Source: Micromonospora chokoriensis
GTDB lineage: Bacteria; Actinomycetota; Actinomycetes; Mycobacteriales; Micromonosporaceae
Reading direction: 5' to 3'
Length of the DNA stretch: 64,000 nt
Assembly: GCF_000718555.1 (NCBI RefSeq)
Contig: NZ_JOAN01000010.1
Location: 124,001 to 188,000, forward strand
Notes under the pieces: model-generated
The model's database searches: none
The model's input: the letters and a program-made list of their open reading frames with translations, nothing else
Told to the model about the DNA's origin: nothing
Translations under genes and position numbers: made by a program
Part shown: positions 1 to 8,913 of the stretch, piece by piece
Numbering within the stretch: the stretch's first letter is position 1
Layout of the letters: each line of letters starts with the position of its first letter

Positions 1-1332
1 CGGGACGCTCGGGCGTTCGAGCCGGTGGTCGCCGCAGTGGAGGAGTTGGTCGCCGGCGTCGAGGTGGTCCGTCCGGGCGCCTGCGCGGTGGCCGCCCGGG
101 GGCCGGGCCGTTACCTCGGCGGCGAGGAGGCGGCCGCCGAGCGGATCATCGAGCAGGTGGCCCAGTCGTGCCTGGTGGAGAGCCAGGTCGGCATCGCCGA
201 CGGGGTGTTCGCGGCCGGGTTGGCCGCTCGTGCCGGCCGGGTGGTGGCACCCGGCGGGACACCGGAGTTCCTGGCCGGGTTGCCGGTCGAGGCGCTCGGC
301 CGGTCGGCGCTGGCCGATCTGCTGCGCCGGCTGGGGGTGCGGACCCTCGGCGACTTCGCCGCGCTGCCGGCCGGCGACGTGCTGGCCCGGTTCGGGTTCG
401 ACGGTGCGCTGGCCCATCGGCTGGCCGCCGGGCGGGACCACCGCCCACTCGTGGTCCGGCAGCCGCCGGCCGACCTGACGGTGACCGCGGAGCACGACGA
501 GCCGATCGACCGGGTCGACTCGGCGGCGTTCGTGGCCCGGGCGTTGGCTGAGCAGCTGCACGAGCGGCTCGCCGGGCACGGGCTGGCCTGCACCCGGCTC
601 GGCATCGAGGCGGTCACCGAGCATGGGCAGGAGCTGCACCGGGTGTGGCGGCACGATGGCCTGCTCACCGCCGCGGCCATCGCCGACCGGGTGCGCTGGC
701 AGCTCGACGGGTGGCTCTCCGGCAGCAACGGCCGCACCGGCGCCCGACCGGCCCGGCCGACGGCCGGCATCATCCGGTTGCGACTGATCCCGGACGGGGT
801 GATCGCCCAGGCCGGTCTGCAGGCCGGCCTCTGGGGGGAGACCGGCGAGGAGCGGGAACGCGCGCACCGGGCGTTGAGCCGTGTGCAGGGCATCCTCGGC
901 CCGGAGGCGGTGGTCACCGCGGTGCTCGGGGGTGGGCGCTCCCCGGCCGACCAGGTGCGACTGGTGCCGTGGGGCGACGAACGCCTTCCCGCCCGTCCCG
1001 ATGCTCCGCCGTGGCCCGGTCGGCTGCCGGCGCCCGCGCCGGCGGTGGTGCTGCCCAGTCCGCTCGCGGCGACGGTGCACGACGCCGCCGGCGAGCCGGT
1101 GGTGATCAGCGCGCGATTGGCGGTCAGCGCCCCACCGGCCCGGCTGGTGGTCGGCACCGGCCAGCCGGCGGAGATCGTGGGCTGGGCCGGCCCGTGGCCG
1201 GTGGACGAGCGCTGGTGGGCACCGGCCGAGGCCCGCCGCCGGGCCCGGTTCCAGGTCAGCCTGGCCGACGGCGCCGCCCTGCTGCTGGCCGTCGAGGCCG
1301 GGCAGTGGTTGGTGGAGGCGATCTATGACTGA
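1..1332 (+). CDS. imuB: ImuB-type Y-family DNA polymerase (5' truncated)
   Basis: The reading frame is already open at base 1, so the N-terminus lies outside the window; 443 codons remain. The visible part has the helix-hairpin-helix and little-finger region of Y-family polymerases, with the stretch LGVRTLGDFAALPAGDVLAR early on. A short QVRLVPWG segment late in the protein resembles the beta-clamp-binding motif that ImuB uses. In the actinobacterial mutasome ImuB is an inactive Y-family scaffold that brings DnaE2 to the clamp during mutagenic lesion bypass. The catalytic residues that would separate ImuB from an active polymerase are in the missing part. dnaE2 follows after about 50 bases, which is the main support for ImuB rather than another DinB paralogue. 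imuA' would be expected upstream. Confidence 0.88.
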   Translation, partial: RDARAFEPVVAAVEELVAGVEVVRPGACAVAARGPGRYLGGEEAAAERIIEQVAQSCLVESQVGIADGVFAAGLAARAGRVVAPGGTPEFLAGLPVEALGRSALADLLRRLGVRTLGDFAALPAGDVLARFGFDGALAHRLAAGRDHRPLVVRQPPADLTVTAEHDEPIDRVDSAAFVARALAEQLHERLAGHGLACTRLGIEAVTEHGQELHRVWRHDGLLTAAAIADRVRWQLDGWLSGSNGRTGARPARPTAGIIRLRLIPDGVIAQAGLQAGLWGETGEERERAHRALSRVQGILGPEAVVTAVLGGGRSPADQVRLVPWGDERLPARPDAPPWPGRLPAPAPAVVLPSPLAATVHDAAGEPVVISARLAVSAPPARLVVGTGQPAEIVGWAGPWPVDERWWAPAEARRRARFQVSLADGAALLLAVEAGQWLVEAIYD

Positions 1333-1383
1333 GTGCACGGCCCGTGGCCCGATCAGGTCAGGGGCCGGTCAGGGAGTGCGGGG

Positions 1384-4300
1384 ATGAGCTTCCACAACCC
1401 GAAGATGCCCTGGTCGGAGCTTGAGCAGGTGCTCTCCGGTCGGGCCAACGGCGGCTCCGGTAGGTCGAGCGGTGGGCGGTCGCGCGAGAAGCGACACCTG
1501 CACGTGGTGGATCCGCTAGCCGTGGACGCCGACGGGGGCGACTCACCGGCCTGGAGCCGCCACCGCGAGCAGTACCAGCCGCCGGAGCTGACCCGTCCCG
1601 ACGGCGTGGTGCCCTACGCGGAGCTGCACGCGCACACCAACTTCAGCTTCCTCGACGGTGCCAGCCACCCGGAGGAGCTGGCCGAGGAGGCGGCCCGGCT
1701 GGGGCTCACCGCGCTCGCCGTCACCGACCACGACGGCTTCTACGGGGTGGTCCGTTTCGCCGAGGCGGCTCGTACGCTGGGCCTGCCGACCATCTTCGGC
1801 GCGGAGCTGTCGCTGGGGCTGCCCGGCCCGCAGAACGGCGAGCCCGACCCGCACGGCGCGCACCTGCTGGTGCTCGCGCACGGCCACGAGGGGTACGCCC
1901 GGCTGGCCACCACCATCGCCCGCGCCCAGCTACGCGGCGGGGAGAAGGGCCGCCCGGTCTACGGGGAGTTGGAGGAGGTCGCCGCCGAGCTGCGTGACCA
2001 CGTGCTGGTGCTGACCGGCTGCCGCAAGGGGCACGTGCCGGGGGCCTTGCTCACCGAGGGGGTGGACGCGGCGGCCCGTGAGTTGGACCGGCTGACCGCG
2101 CTCTTCGGCGCGGAGACGGTGGCGGTGGAGCTGACCGACCATGGCCATCCCGTCGACGCCGACCGCAACGACGCGCTCGCCGAGCTGGCCGCCGCGGCCG
2201 GGCTGCCGACGGTGGCCAGCAACAACGTGCACTACGCCAGCCCCGGTCGGCGTCGGCTGGCCACCACCGTCGCCGCGGTCCGGGCCCGCCGCAGCCTGGA
2301 CGAGATCGACGGCTGGTTGCCGGCGGCGGCCACCGCCCACCTGCGCAGCGGCGCGGAGATGGCGGCCCGGTTCGCCGCGTACCCGGGTGCGGTGGCGCGG
2401 GCCGCCGAGTTCGGCGCCGAGTTGGCCTTCGACCTTCAGCTCGTCGCGCCGCAACTGCCGGCGTACCCGGTGCCGCCGGGGCACACCGAGATGAGCTGGC
2501 TGCGGAAGCTGACCGCTGACGGGGCGCACGAGCGCTATGGGCCACCGCAGGCGCACCCGACGGCGTACGCGCAACTCGACCACGAGTTGAACATGATCGA
2601 GGAGCTGGGGTTTCCCGGCTACTTCCTGGTGGTCTACGACATCGTCACGTTCTGCCGTGACCAGGACATCTACTGCCAGGGTCGGGGTTCGGCGGCGAAC
2701 TCGGCGGTCTGCTACGCGTTGCGGATCACCAATGTGGACGCGGTCCGGCACCAACTGCTCTTCGAGCGGTTCCTCGCCCCGGAGCGGGACGGCCCACCGG
2801 ACATCGACGTGGACATCGAGTCCGATCGCCGGGAGGAGGTGATCCAGCACGTCTACACCCGCTACGGCCGGGAGCACGCCGCCCAGGTCGCCAACGTCAT
2901 CTCCTACCGGCCCCGGTCGGCGGTGCGGGACGTGGCCAAGGCGTTCGGCTACTCGCCGGGGCAGCAGGACGCCTGGAGCAAGCAGATCGACAGGTGGGGC
3001 TCGGTGGCCACGGTCGATGTCGAGAACATCCCCGAACAGGTGGTGGAGTACGCCAACGAGTTGCAGACGTTCCCTCGGCACCTGGGCATCCACTCCGGTG
3101 GCATGGTGATCTGCGACCGGCCGGTGATCGAGGTCTGCCCGGTGGAGTGGGGGCGGATGCCCGGGCGCAGCGTCCTGCAGTGGGACAAGGACGACTGCGC
3201 GGCGGTGGGCCTGGTCAAGTTCGACCTGCTCGGCCTGGGCATGCTCTCCGCCCTGCACTACGGCTACGACATGATCGGGTCCCGGCTCGACCTGGGCGAC
3301 ATGACCCTGGACGACCCGGAGGTCTACGACATGCTCTGCCGGGCCGACTCGGTCGGGGTGTTCCAGGTGGAGAGCCGTGCTCAGATGGCCACCCTGCCCC
3401 GGCTCAAGCCCCGCGAGTTCTACGACCTGGTGGTGGAGGTGGCGCTGATCCGACCCGGCCCGATCCAGGGCGGTTCGGTGCACCCGTTCATCCGGCGCAA
3501 GAACGGTCAGGAGCCGGTGACCTTCGCGCACCCGTTGATGCGCAATGCCCTGGAGAAGACCCTGGGTGTGCCGCTGTTCCAGGAGCAGCTGATGCAGCTC
3601 GCCATCGACCTGGCCGGCTTCGACGCGGCCGAGGCCGACCAGCTACGCCGGGCGATGGGCGCCAAACGGTCGGTCGAGCGGATGACCCGGATCGCCGACC
3701 GGCTCTACGCCGGCATGGCCGAGCGGGGCATCACCGGCGAACTGGCCGACGACGTCTACCGCAAACTCACCGCGTTTGCCAGCTACGGCTTCCCGGAGAG
3801 CCACGCGATGAGCTTCGCCTACCTGGTCTATGCCAGCTCCTGGCTCAAGCGCTACCACCCGGCGCCGTTTCTGGCCGCGCTGCTCAACGCCCAGCCGATG
3901 GGTTTCTACTCTCCACAGACCCTTGTCGACGACGCCCGCCGGCACGGGGTGGAGGTCCGTCGCCCGGACATCAACGCCAGCGGCGCGAAGGCGGTGTTGG
4001 AGTCCACCCCGGACACCCGGTGGGGTAGCGGGCCGGGGGAGCCGCCGCACGCCTGGGGGCTGGGCGGCCCCGGCGTCCGGCTCGGCCTGTCCAGCGTGCG
4101 GACCCTCGGCGTCGACGTGGCCGAACGGATCGAGGCCGAACGGGTCACCGGTGGGCCGTACCGGGACATGCCTGATCTGGCCCGGCGACTCGGTCTCACC
4201 GCCGCGCAGCTGGAGGCGTTGGCCACCGCGGACGCCTTCGCCTGTTTCGGGCTGACCCGGCGGCAGGCGCTGTGGGCCGCCGGCGCGGCAGCCCAGGACC

Positions 4301-4770
4301 GGCCGGGCCGGCTGCCCGGCACGGTGACCGGCGCGGCGGCGCCGACGTTGCCCGGGATGGAGGCGGTGGACCGGCTGGTCGCCGACGTGTGGGCCACCGG
4401 GCTGTCGCCGGAGAGCCACCCCGCCCGGTTCATCCGGGGCCAGCTCGACGTGCTCGGCGCGGTGCCGATCGCCCGACTCGGCCGGGTGGAGCCGGGGCAA
4501 CGGATCCGGGTCGGCGGCATCGTCACCCACCGGCAACGTCCGGCGACCGCGGGCGGGGTCACCTTCCTCAATCTGGAGGACGAGACCGGGATGCTCAACG
4601 TCACCTGTTCGCCGGGGCTGTGGCAGCGCTACCGGCGGGTGGCGCGCAGCAGCGCCGCGCTTGTGGTCCGGGGGCGGTTGCAACGGCACGAGGGGGTGAC
4701 CAACCTGGTCGCCGACCGGCTGGACGCCATCGAGCCACCGGTGAGTCCCGCCTCTCGTGACTTCCGGTGA
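1384..4770 (+). CDS. dnaE2: Error-prone DNA polymerase III alpha subunit DnaE2
   Basis: C-family polymerase of the ImuA'-ImuB-DnaE2 mutasome, which carries out damage-induced mutagenic synthesis. The N-terminal PHP domain shows AELHAHTNFSFLDGASHP and AVTDHDGF. The palm carries the glycine-rich CQGRGSAANSAVCYAL and the metal-binding DGPPDIDVDIESDRR. A C-terminal OB fold (RIRVGGIVTHRQRPATAGG) comes near residue 1040. The chosen ATG gives 1128 aa and starts MSFHNPKMPWSELE, matching the usual DnaE2 N-terminus; an AGGGAG sits just upstream. A GTG at 1333, immediately after the imuB stop, is in frame but adds an unconserved leader. Co-transcription with imuB is likely. No LexA-type box is visible in the short gap between them. 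Confidence 0.95.
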   Translation: MSFHNPKMPWSELEQVLSGRANGGSGRSSGGRSREKRHLHVVDPLAVDADGGDSPAWSRHREQYQPPELTRPDGVVPYAELHAHTNFSFLDGASHPEELAEEAARLGLTALAVTDHDGFYGVVRFAEAARTLGLPTIFGAELSLGLPGPQNGEPDPHGAHLLVLAHGHEGYARLATTIARAQLRGGEKGRPVYGELEEVAAELRDHVLVLTGCRKGHVPGALLTEGVDAAARELDRLTALFGAETVAVELTDHGHPVDADRNDALAELAAAAGLPTVASNNVHYASPGRRRLATTVAAVRARRSLDEIDGWLPAAATAHLRSGAEMAARFAAYPGAVARAAEFGAELAFDLQLVAPQLPAYPVPPGHTEMSWLRKLTADGAHERYGPPQAHPTAYAQLDHELNMIEELGFPGYFLVVYDIVTFCRDQDIYCQGRGSAANSAVCYALRITNVDAVRHQLLFERFLAPERDGPPDIDVDIESDRREEVIQHVYTRYGREHAAQVANVISYRPRSAVRDVAKAFGYSPGQQDAWSKQIDRWGSVATVDVENIPEQVVEYANELQTFPRHLGIHSGGMVICDRPVIEVCPVEWGRMPGRSVLQWDKDDCAAVGLVKFDLLGLGMLSALHYGYDMIGSRLDLGDMTLDDPEVYDMLCRADSVGVFQVESRAQMATLPRLKPREFYDLVVEVALIRPGPIQGGSVHPFIRRKNGQEPVTFAHPLMRNALEKTLGVPLFQEQLMQLAIDLAGFDAAEADQLRRAMGAKRSVERMTRIADRLYAGMAERGITGELADDVYRKLTAFASYGFPESHAMSFAYLVYASSWLKRYHPAPFLAALLNAQPMGFYSPQTLVDDARRHGVEVRRPDINASGAKAVLESTPDTRWGSGPGEPPHAWGLGGPGVRLGLSSVRTLGVDVAERIEAERVTGGPYRDMPDLARRLGLTAAQLEALATADAFACFGLTRRQALWAAGAAAQDRPGRLPGTVTGAAAPTLPGMEAVDRLVADVWATGLSPESHPARFIRGQLDVLGAVPIARLGRVEPGQRIRVGGIVTHRQRPATAGGVTFLNLEDETGMLNVTCSPGLWQRYRRVARSSAALVVRGRLQRHEGVTNLVADRLDAIEPPVSPASRDFR

Positions 4771-4863
4771 AAGAGTGATCCACATTACGGTTTCCGGCAC
4801 CGCCGAGCGGGAGACTCGTCCCGAGCGGGCAGAGCGGCCCGTGATCCATGAGGGGGAACGACA

Positions 4864-5040
4864 GTGACGGGTAATCACGCGTACACCGATGGAATCGCCA
4901 ACGCCCGGCGGACCCGACTGGGCGCCGGTTGGGTGCCGTCGCACCTCGCCGACCCCCGCGAGTACGAGGTGACAAACGGTCCGGTGGCCAACGAGCGCCG
5001 GTCCCGGGCGGAGGACGAGGCCGAGGGCGCCGAGGCCTGA
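4864..5040 (+). CDS. Small hypothetical protein, 58 aa
   Basis: Starts with GTG preceded by a clear purine-rich GAGGGGG ribosome binding site about 8 bases away, and ends with TGA. The product has a conserved-looking core (GNHAYTDGIANARRTRLGAG, then WVPSHLADPREYEV) and an acidic, alanine-rich C-terminal tail. No signal peptide or membrane segment is seen. I do not recognise the family. It sits alone between dnaE2 and a strong terminator hairpin, so it is probably a single-gene unit. The good ribosome binding site and uniform actinobacterial codon use make it a likely real gene despite its size. Confidence 0.6.
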   Translation: MTGNHAYTDGIANARRTRLGAGWVPSHLADPREYEVTNGPVANERRSRAEDEAEGAEA

Positions 5041-5063
5041 CCGACCGTCGACCGCGCGCCGAT

Positions 5064-5097
5064 CGGGCGTGTGGTGGGCGTGCCCGCCACACGCCCG
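5064..5097 (+). terminator. Strong GC-rich hairpin after the 58-aa gene
   Basis: Inverted repeat of 15 bp (one G-U pair) at 5064-5078 and 5083-5097 with a CGTG tetraloop. It lies 23 bases after the stop codon at 5040 and before the promoter of the next gene. It has no U-tract, which is common for terminators in GC-rich actinobacteria. Confidence 0.7.
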
Positions 5098-5119
5098 CAC
5101 CAAGACCGGGTCGGGTGAC

Positions 5120-5125
5120 TAGGCT
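5120..5125 (+). promoter_or_regulatory. -10 element TAGGCT, leaderless start
   Basis: TAGGCT lies exactly 7 nt before the GTG at 5133. This spacing puts the transcription start at the start codon, a typical actinobacterial leaderless promoter. It is the reason for preferring GTG 5133 over the in-frame GTG at 5115. Confidence 0.5.
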
Positions 5126-5132
5126 CGACCGG

Positions 5133-5882
5133 GTGGAGCAGACCCGAGGCCGGTTCGCTGGGCCGCCGCTGACACCCCGCACCGCCGTGATCTGGTCGGT
5201 GCTCCGCGCCGAGCTGGACCGGCGCGGCGACGCCGAGCTCACCGTGCTGGACGTGGGCGGTGGCACCGGCGGTTTCGCCGTTCCGCTGGCCCGCGCCGGG
5301 CATCGGGTCACCGTCGTCGACGCCAGCCCCGACGCGCTCGCCGCGCTCACCCGCCGCGCCGCCGAGGCCGGGGTGGCCGACCGGATCGCCGCCGTGCAGG
5401 GCGACGGTGACGCCCTCGCCGGGCTGGTCGAACCGGCCGGCGTCGACCTGGTGCTCTGCCACGCCGTACTGGAGGTGGTCGACGACCCGACGGCGGTGGT
5501 GGCCGCGCTGGCCACCGCGCTGCGTCCGGGCGGCGCGGCCAGTGTGCTGGTGGCCGGCCGGGCCGCCGCCGTGCTGGGCCGCGCGATGAACGGGCATCTG
5601 GACGTCGCGACCGCCCTGGCCGCCGATCCGGCCGGCACCGCCGGGCCGCGCGACACGCTGCGCCGACGCTACGACGCCCCCGGCGCCGCCGCGCTGCTCG
5701 GCACCGCCGGGCTGATGGTCGAGGAGATCCACGGGGTACGCGTGCTGGCCGACCTGCTGCCGGCCGCGGTCGCCGATGGACAGAGCGCCGCCCTCGTCGA
5801 GTTGGAACGGGCGCTGGCTGCCCAACCGCCGTACCGGGACTTGGCCGCCCAACTGCACCTGTTCGCCCGCCGGCCGGCATGA
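5133..5882 (+). CDS. Class I SAM-dependent methyltransferase
   Basis: A 249-aa protein with the Rossmann-fold methyltransferase motif I (VLDVGGGTGGFAVPLA), motif II ending VDASPDAL, and the motif IV region VDLVLCHAVLEVVDDP. These show SAM binding. The methyl acceptor cannot be told from sequence; small cytosolic enzymes of this type act on metabolites, quinones or tRNA. There is no signal peptide. Its stop overlaps the ATG of the phosphodiesterase by 4 bases (ATGA), so the two are translationally coupled and probably act together. A longer form starting at GTG 5115 is possible but lacks a ribosome binding site. Confidence 0.85.
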   Translation: MEQTRGRFAGPPLTPRTAVIWSVLRAELDRRGDAELTVLDVGGGTGGFAVPLARAGHRVTVVDASPDALAALTRRAAEAGVADRIAAVQGDGDALAGLVEPAGVDLVLCHAVLEVVDDPTAVVAALATALRPGGAASVLVAGRAAAVLGRAMNGHLDVATALAADPAGTAGPRDTLRRRYDAPGAAALLGTAGLMVEEIHGVRVLADLLPAAVADGQSAALVELERALAAQPPYRDLAAQLHLFARRPA

Positions 5883-7045
5883 GCGACTCGCCACCGGTGG
5901 CACCGCTGGCGATCCTCGGGCCGAGCCACGGTGGCGGCCGACTCGCCGACGTGCTGCCCAGCGCGCTGGCCGTGCTGGGTGTGCCCGGCTCGGCCGACCC
6001 ACTCGGGCTCGTCCCCGTGCTGACCGGGGTACGCCGGATCGCCGTGCTGTTGGTCGACGGGCTCGGCTGGTACCAACTGCCGACCGCGGCGCCGCACGCG
6101 CCGACCCTCGCCGGGCTCGCCGCGACGGTGGCCCGGCCACTCATCGCCGGTTTCCCGTCCACCACCCCGACCAGCCTGGTGTCGCTGGGCACCGGCGTCG
6201 CGCCGGGCGTGCACGGGGTGCTCGGCTTCACCGTGCGGGTGCCCGGCACCGACCGGGTGCTCACCCACACCGACTGGGCCGCCGATCCGTCGCCGCTGCG
6301 CTGGCAGCCGGTGCCCACCCAGTTGGAGCGGGCCCGCGCGGCCGGTGTGACGACGACAGTGGTGAGTCGGCCGGAGTTCGGCGGCAGTGGGTTGACCCTG
6401 GCCGCCAACCGGGGTGGCGACTTCCGGGGCGCTGCCGGCGGGGACGCGGTGGCCACCACCATGCTGGCCGCGCTGGGCGCCGGCACCGGGCCCACCCTGG
6501 TCTCCGGCTACCACGCCGACCTGGACCGGCACGGCCACGTCAGTGGCGTCGACTCGACGCCCTGGCGGGTCGCCGCCACCGAGGTGGACGCCCTGATCGC
6601 CCGGCTGGTCGACGGGCTGCCGTCGGACGCGGCGCTGCTGGTGACCGCCGACCACGGGCAGCTCGACATTCCCGCCGCGCACCGCTTCGACCTGGACACC
6701 GATCCGCGACTGCGGGCCGGTGTGCGGCTGGTGGCCGGGGAGGCCCGGGTGCGCTACCTGCACGTCGAGCCGGGCGCGGTCGACGACGTGCTGGCCGCCT
6801 GGTCGGAGGTGCTGGGCGCCACGGCCCGGGTACGCACCCGCGACCAGGTGGTGGCCTCGGGCTGGTTCGGGCCGGTGCCCGAGGAGCACCTGGGCCGGAT
6901 CGGCGACGTGGTGGTGATCTGCAACGACACGTACGCGGTCATGGCCAGTCGCACCGAGCGGCCGATGGCGTCGAAGTTGGTGGCGTACCACGGGTCGGAC
7001 ACCGCCGCTGAGCTGACCGTGCCGCTGCTGGTCGTGCGCGGCTGA
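5879..7045 (+). CDS. Alkaline phosphatase superfamily nucleotide pyrophosphatase/phosphodiesterase
   Basis: A 388-aa member of the type I phosphodiesterase/nucleotide pyrophosphatase group. The metal site residues are visible: VLLVDGLGWY near the N-terminus, FPSTTPTSLVSL carrying the nucleophilic Thr, GVHGVLGF, a DLDRHGH Asp/His pair, and the C-terminal VTADHGQLDIP. These enzymes cleave phosphomonoesters, phosphodiesters or pyrophosphates using two Zn ions. No convincing secretion signal is seen, so a cytosolic location is likely. It is coupled to the upstream methyltransferase by a 4-base overlap. The last codons and the stop are included in a 34-bp tandem duplication. Confidence 0.88.
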   Translation: MSDSPPVAPLAILGPSHGGGRLADVLPSALAVLGVPGSADPLGLVPVLTGVRRIAVLLVDGLGWYQLPTAAPHAPTLAGLAATVARPLIAGFPSTTPTSLVSLGTGVAPGVHGVLGFTVRVPGTDRVLTHTDWAADPSPLRWQPVPTQLERARAAGVTTTVVSRPEFGGSGLTLAANRGGDFRGAAGGDAVATTMLAALGAGTGPTLVSGYHADLDRHGHVSGVDSTPWRVAATEVDALIARLVDGLPSDAALLVTADHGQLDIPAAHRFDLDTDPRLRAGVRLVAGEARVRYLHVEPGAVDDVLAAWSEVLGATARVRTRDQVVASGWFGPVPEEHLGRIGDVVVICNDTYAVMASRTERPMASKLVAYHGSDTAAELTVPLLVVRG

Positions 7046-7081
7046 GCTGACCGTGCCGCTGCTGGTCGTGCGCGGCTGAGC
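7007..7081 (+). repeat. 34-bp tandem duplication across a stop codon
   Basis: Two perfect 34-bp copies (7007-7040 and 7041-7074) plus the first 7 bases of a third. The first copy encodes the last 11 codons of the phosphodiesterase; the stop falls at the start of the second. Because 34 is not a multiple of 3, the second copy lies out of frame and is not translated with the gene. Confidence 0.95.
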
Positions 7082-7126
7082 GCCCGGCCCGGCCCGCCGG
7101 CGGGTGGTGGTGTCGTACCCCCGGGT

Positions 7127-7132
7127 TAACCT
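7127..7132 (+). promoter_or_regulatory. -10 element TAACCT of dinB, leaderless start
   Basis: TAACCT lies 6 nt before the dinB ATG at 7139, consistent with a leaderless transcript. No SD sequence precedes the ATG. Confidence 0.45.
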
Positions 7133-7138
7133 GCCGGG

Positions 7139-8398
7139 ATGGGCCGCAGCCAATCGTTGCCCCGGGGCGACGATCCGCGCTTCGGGCCGGACGCCGACGA
7201 CTCCGCCAGCCCGATCCTGCACGTCGACATGGACGCCTTCTTCGCCGCCGTTGAGGTGCGCCGCCGGCCCGAGCTGCGCGGCCGACCGGTGGTCGTCGGC
7301 GGCACCGGGCCGCGTGGGGTGGTCAGCTCGGCCAGCTACGAGGCCCGCCGGTACGGCGTACGCAGCGCGATGCCGACCAGTCAGGCTCGGGCCCGCTGCC
7401 CCCACGCGGTCTACCTGCCACCGGATTTCACCGCCTACACGCCCGCCTCCCGGGCCGTCATGCAGATCTTCCGGGACGTCACGCCGCTGGTCGAGCCGCT
7501 CTCCCTCGACGAGGCGTTCCTCGACGTGACCGGGGCCCGCCGGCTCTTCGGCTCCCCGGCCACCATCGCCCGGCTGATCCGTCGGCGGGTCGCCGACGAG
7601 CAGGCGTTGACCTGCTCGGTCGGGGTGGCGCCGAGCAAGTTCGTGGCCAAGCTGGGTTCCACCCGGGCCAAGCCGGACGGCCTGCTGGTCGTGCCCCCGG
7701 GGCAGGTGCTCGACTTTCTGCACCCGCTGCCGGTGGACGCGCTGTGGGGGGTTGGGGAGCGCGCCGCCGAGGCGCTGCGCCGGCTCGGCCTGTCCACCGT
7801 CGGCGACCTCGCCGAGGCACCGGTGGGCATGCTCCGCCGAGCGGTCGGTGCCGCCTCGGCGGCGCACCTGCACGAGTTGGCCTGGGGGCGTGACCCGCGC
7901 CGGGTCAGCCCCGAGCACGTCGACAAGTCGATCGGCGCCGAGGTGACCTTCGACGTCGACGTGGCCGACCCGCTGGAGATCCGCCGTGCGTTGCTCGCGC
8001 TCAGCGCGAAGGTCGGCGTCCGGTTGCGAGGCTCCGGGCAGGTCGGGCGCACCGTCTCACTCAAGGTCCGGCTGGCCGACTTCCGCACCGTCAGCCGATC
8101 TCGCACCCTCGACGTTCCCACCGACACCGCACGCGAGATGTTCGATACCGCCTGGGCGCTCTACACCGTGTTGGACCCGGGCGAGCGGATCCGACTCGTC
8201 GGCGTCCGGGTCGAGGGGCTCGCCCCGGCGCAGGGCGCCGCACGGCAACTCACCCTCGGCGCGCCCGAGCGCGGTTGGCGCGAGGCGGAAGCTGCCGCGG
8301 ACGCCGCCGCTGCCCGTTTCGGGCGGTCCGTCATAGGTCCGGCCAGTCTGATGGGCGACCGTGATCCCCGTCGAAACGAAAATCCACCCCGCCCGTAG
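7139..8398 (+). CDS. dinB: DNA polymerase IV (DinB)
   Basis: A complete 419-aa Y-family translesion polymerase. The catalytic carboxylates are all present: Asp30 in LHVDMDAFFAAVE and Asp124-Glu125 in PLSLDEAFLDVTG. The steric-gate Phe follows the first Asp, and the thumb has VPPGQVLDFLHPLPVDALWG then GVGERAAEALRRLGL. Intact catalytic residues distinguish it from ImuB. The N-terminal 24 residues before the palm are hydrophilic and unconserved. The C-terminal QLTLGAPERGW segment resembles a clamp-binding peptide. It has its own promoter and so is probably expressed apart from imuB-dnaE2 8 kb upstream. Confidence 0.95.
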   Translation: MGRSQSLPRGDDPRFGPDADDSASPILHVDMDAFFAAVEVRRRPELRGRPVVVGGTGPRGVVSSASYEARRYGVRSAMPTSQARARCPHAVYLPPDFTAYTPASRAVMQIFRDVTPLVEPLSLDEAFLDVTGARRLFGSPATIARLIRRRVADEQALTCSVGVAPSKFVAKLGSTRAKPDGLLVVPPGQVLDFLHPLPVDALWGVGERAAEALRRLGLSTVGDLAEAPVGMLRRAVGAASAAHLHELAWGRDPRRVSPEHVDKSIGAEVTFDVDVADPLEIRRALLALSAKVGVRLRGSGQVGRTVSLKVRLADFRTVSRSRTLDVPTDTAREMFDTAWALYTVLDPGERIRLVGVRVEGLAPAQGAARQLTLGAPERGWREAEAAADAAAARFGRSVIGPASLMGDRDPRRNENPPRP

Positions 8399-8408
8399 GT
8401 CGTCCCGC

Positions 8409-8437
8409 TTTCCGACGCGCGACCCCCCTCGTAGACT
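8409..8437 (+). promoter_or_regulatory. Candidate promoter of the DUF3040 gene
   Basis: TTTCCG (8409-8414), a 17-nt spacer, then TAGACT (8432-8437). The resulting leader of about 70 nt starts with a GCAGCC/GGCTGC hairpin (8447-8462) and ends in GGGGAGGAG before the GTG. Confidence 0.4.
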
Positions 8438-8514
8438 TGCGGGTAAGCAGCCGGTTGGCTGCCACGGTCTGTCGGCCCGAGTGGGCCCGACCAACGTGAC
8501 CGGGGAGGAGTGCC

Positions 8515-8913
8515 GTGCCGCTCTCGGAGCACGAGCAGCGGCTGTTCGAGCAGATCGAGCGGTCGCTTGCCGAGGACCCCAAATTCGCCTCGGCCGTGCG
8601 CGCCAGCGATCCGCGCTTCCATGCGCGGCGTCGCCTGCTCGTCGCAGCCGGCGTCATCATCGCTGGCTTGGCTCTACTGGTCTATGGCGCGGTGATCAAG
8701 ACTCCACCACTGGCGGTGGCGGGCTTCGTCGTCATGCTGGCGTCGGCCGCGTTCGCGGTGCAGTCGCACCGCCGGGCGCAGTCACCCGACCTGCACGTGG
8801 TGGGCGGCACGACGAGTCGTCGTCGTCCCCGCGGTGGCCGATCCGGTCGCCGGTCGTCAATCCTGGACCGCATGGAGGACAGGTGGCGGCAGCGCCCGGA
8901 GGGGCACCGCTGA
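8515..8913 (+). CDS. DUF3040 membrane protein
   Basis: A 132-aa protein that begins MPLSEHEQRLFEQIERSL, the signature of the actinobacterial DUF3040 family. A soluble N-terminal helix is followed by two adjacent transmembrane segments (about residues 42-60 and 64-82) and a basic, Arg-rich cytosolic tail. The function is unknown. In many actinobacteria this gene lies close to the division cluster; here it is about 11 kb upstream of mraZ. The GTG start has a strong GGGGAGGAG ribosome binding site. Confidence 0.85.
   Translation: MPLSEHEQRLFEQIERSLAEDPKFASAVRASDPRFHARRRLLVAAGVIIAGLALLVYGAVIKTPPLAVAGFVVMLASAAFAVQSHRRAQSPDLHVVGGTTSRRRPRGGRSGRRSSILDRMEDRWRQRPEGHR

Noticed and set aside
1930..3531. 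533-codon minus-strand frame inside dnaE2
   Set aside because: No motif, Arg/His/Gly-rich; fully contained in a strongly conserved gene on the other strand.
5669..7918. 749-codon minus-strand frame across the phosphodiesterase and dinB genes
   Set aside because: Spans two unrelated plus-strand genes and the gap between them; composition is typical of a GC-driven shadow frame.
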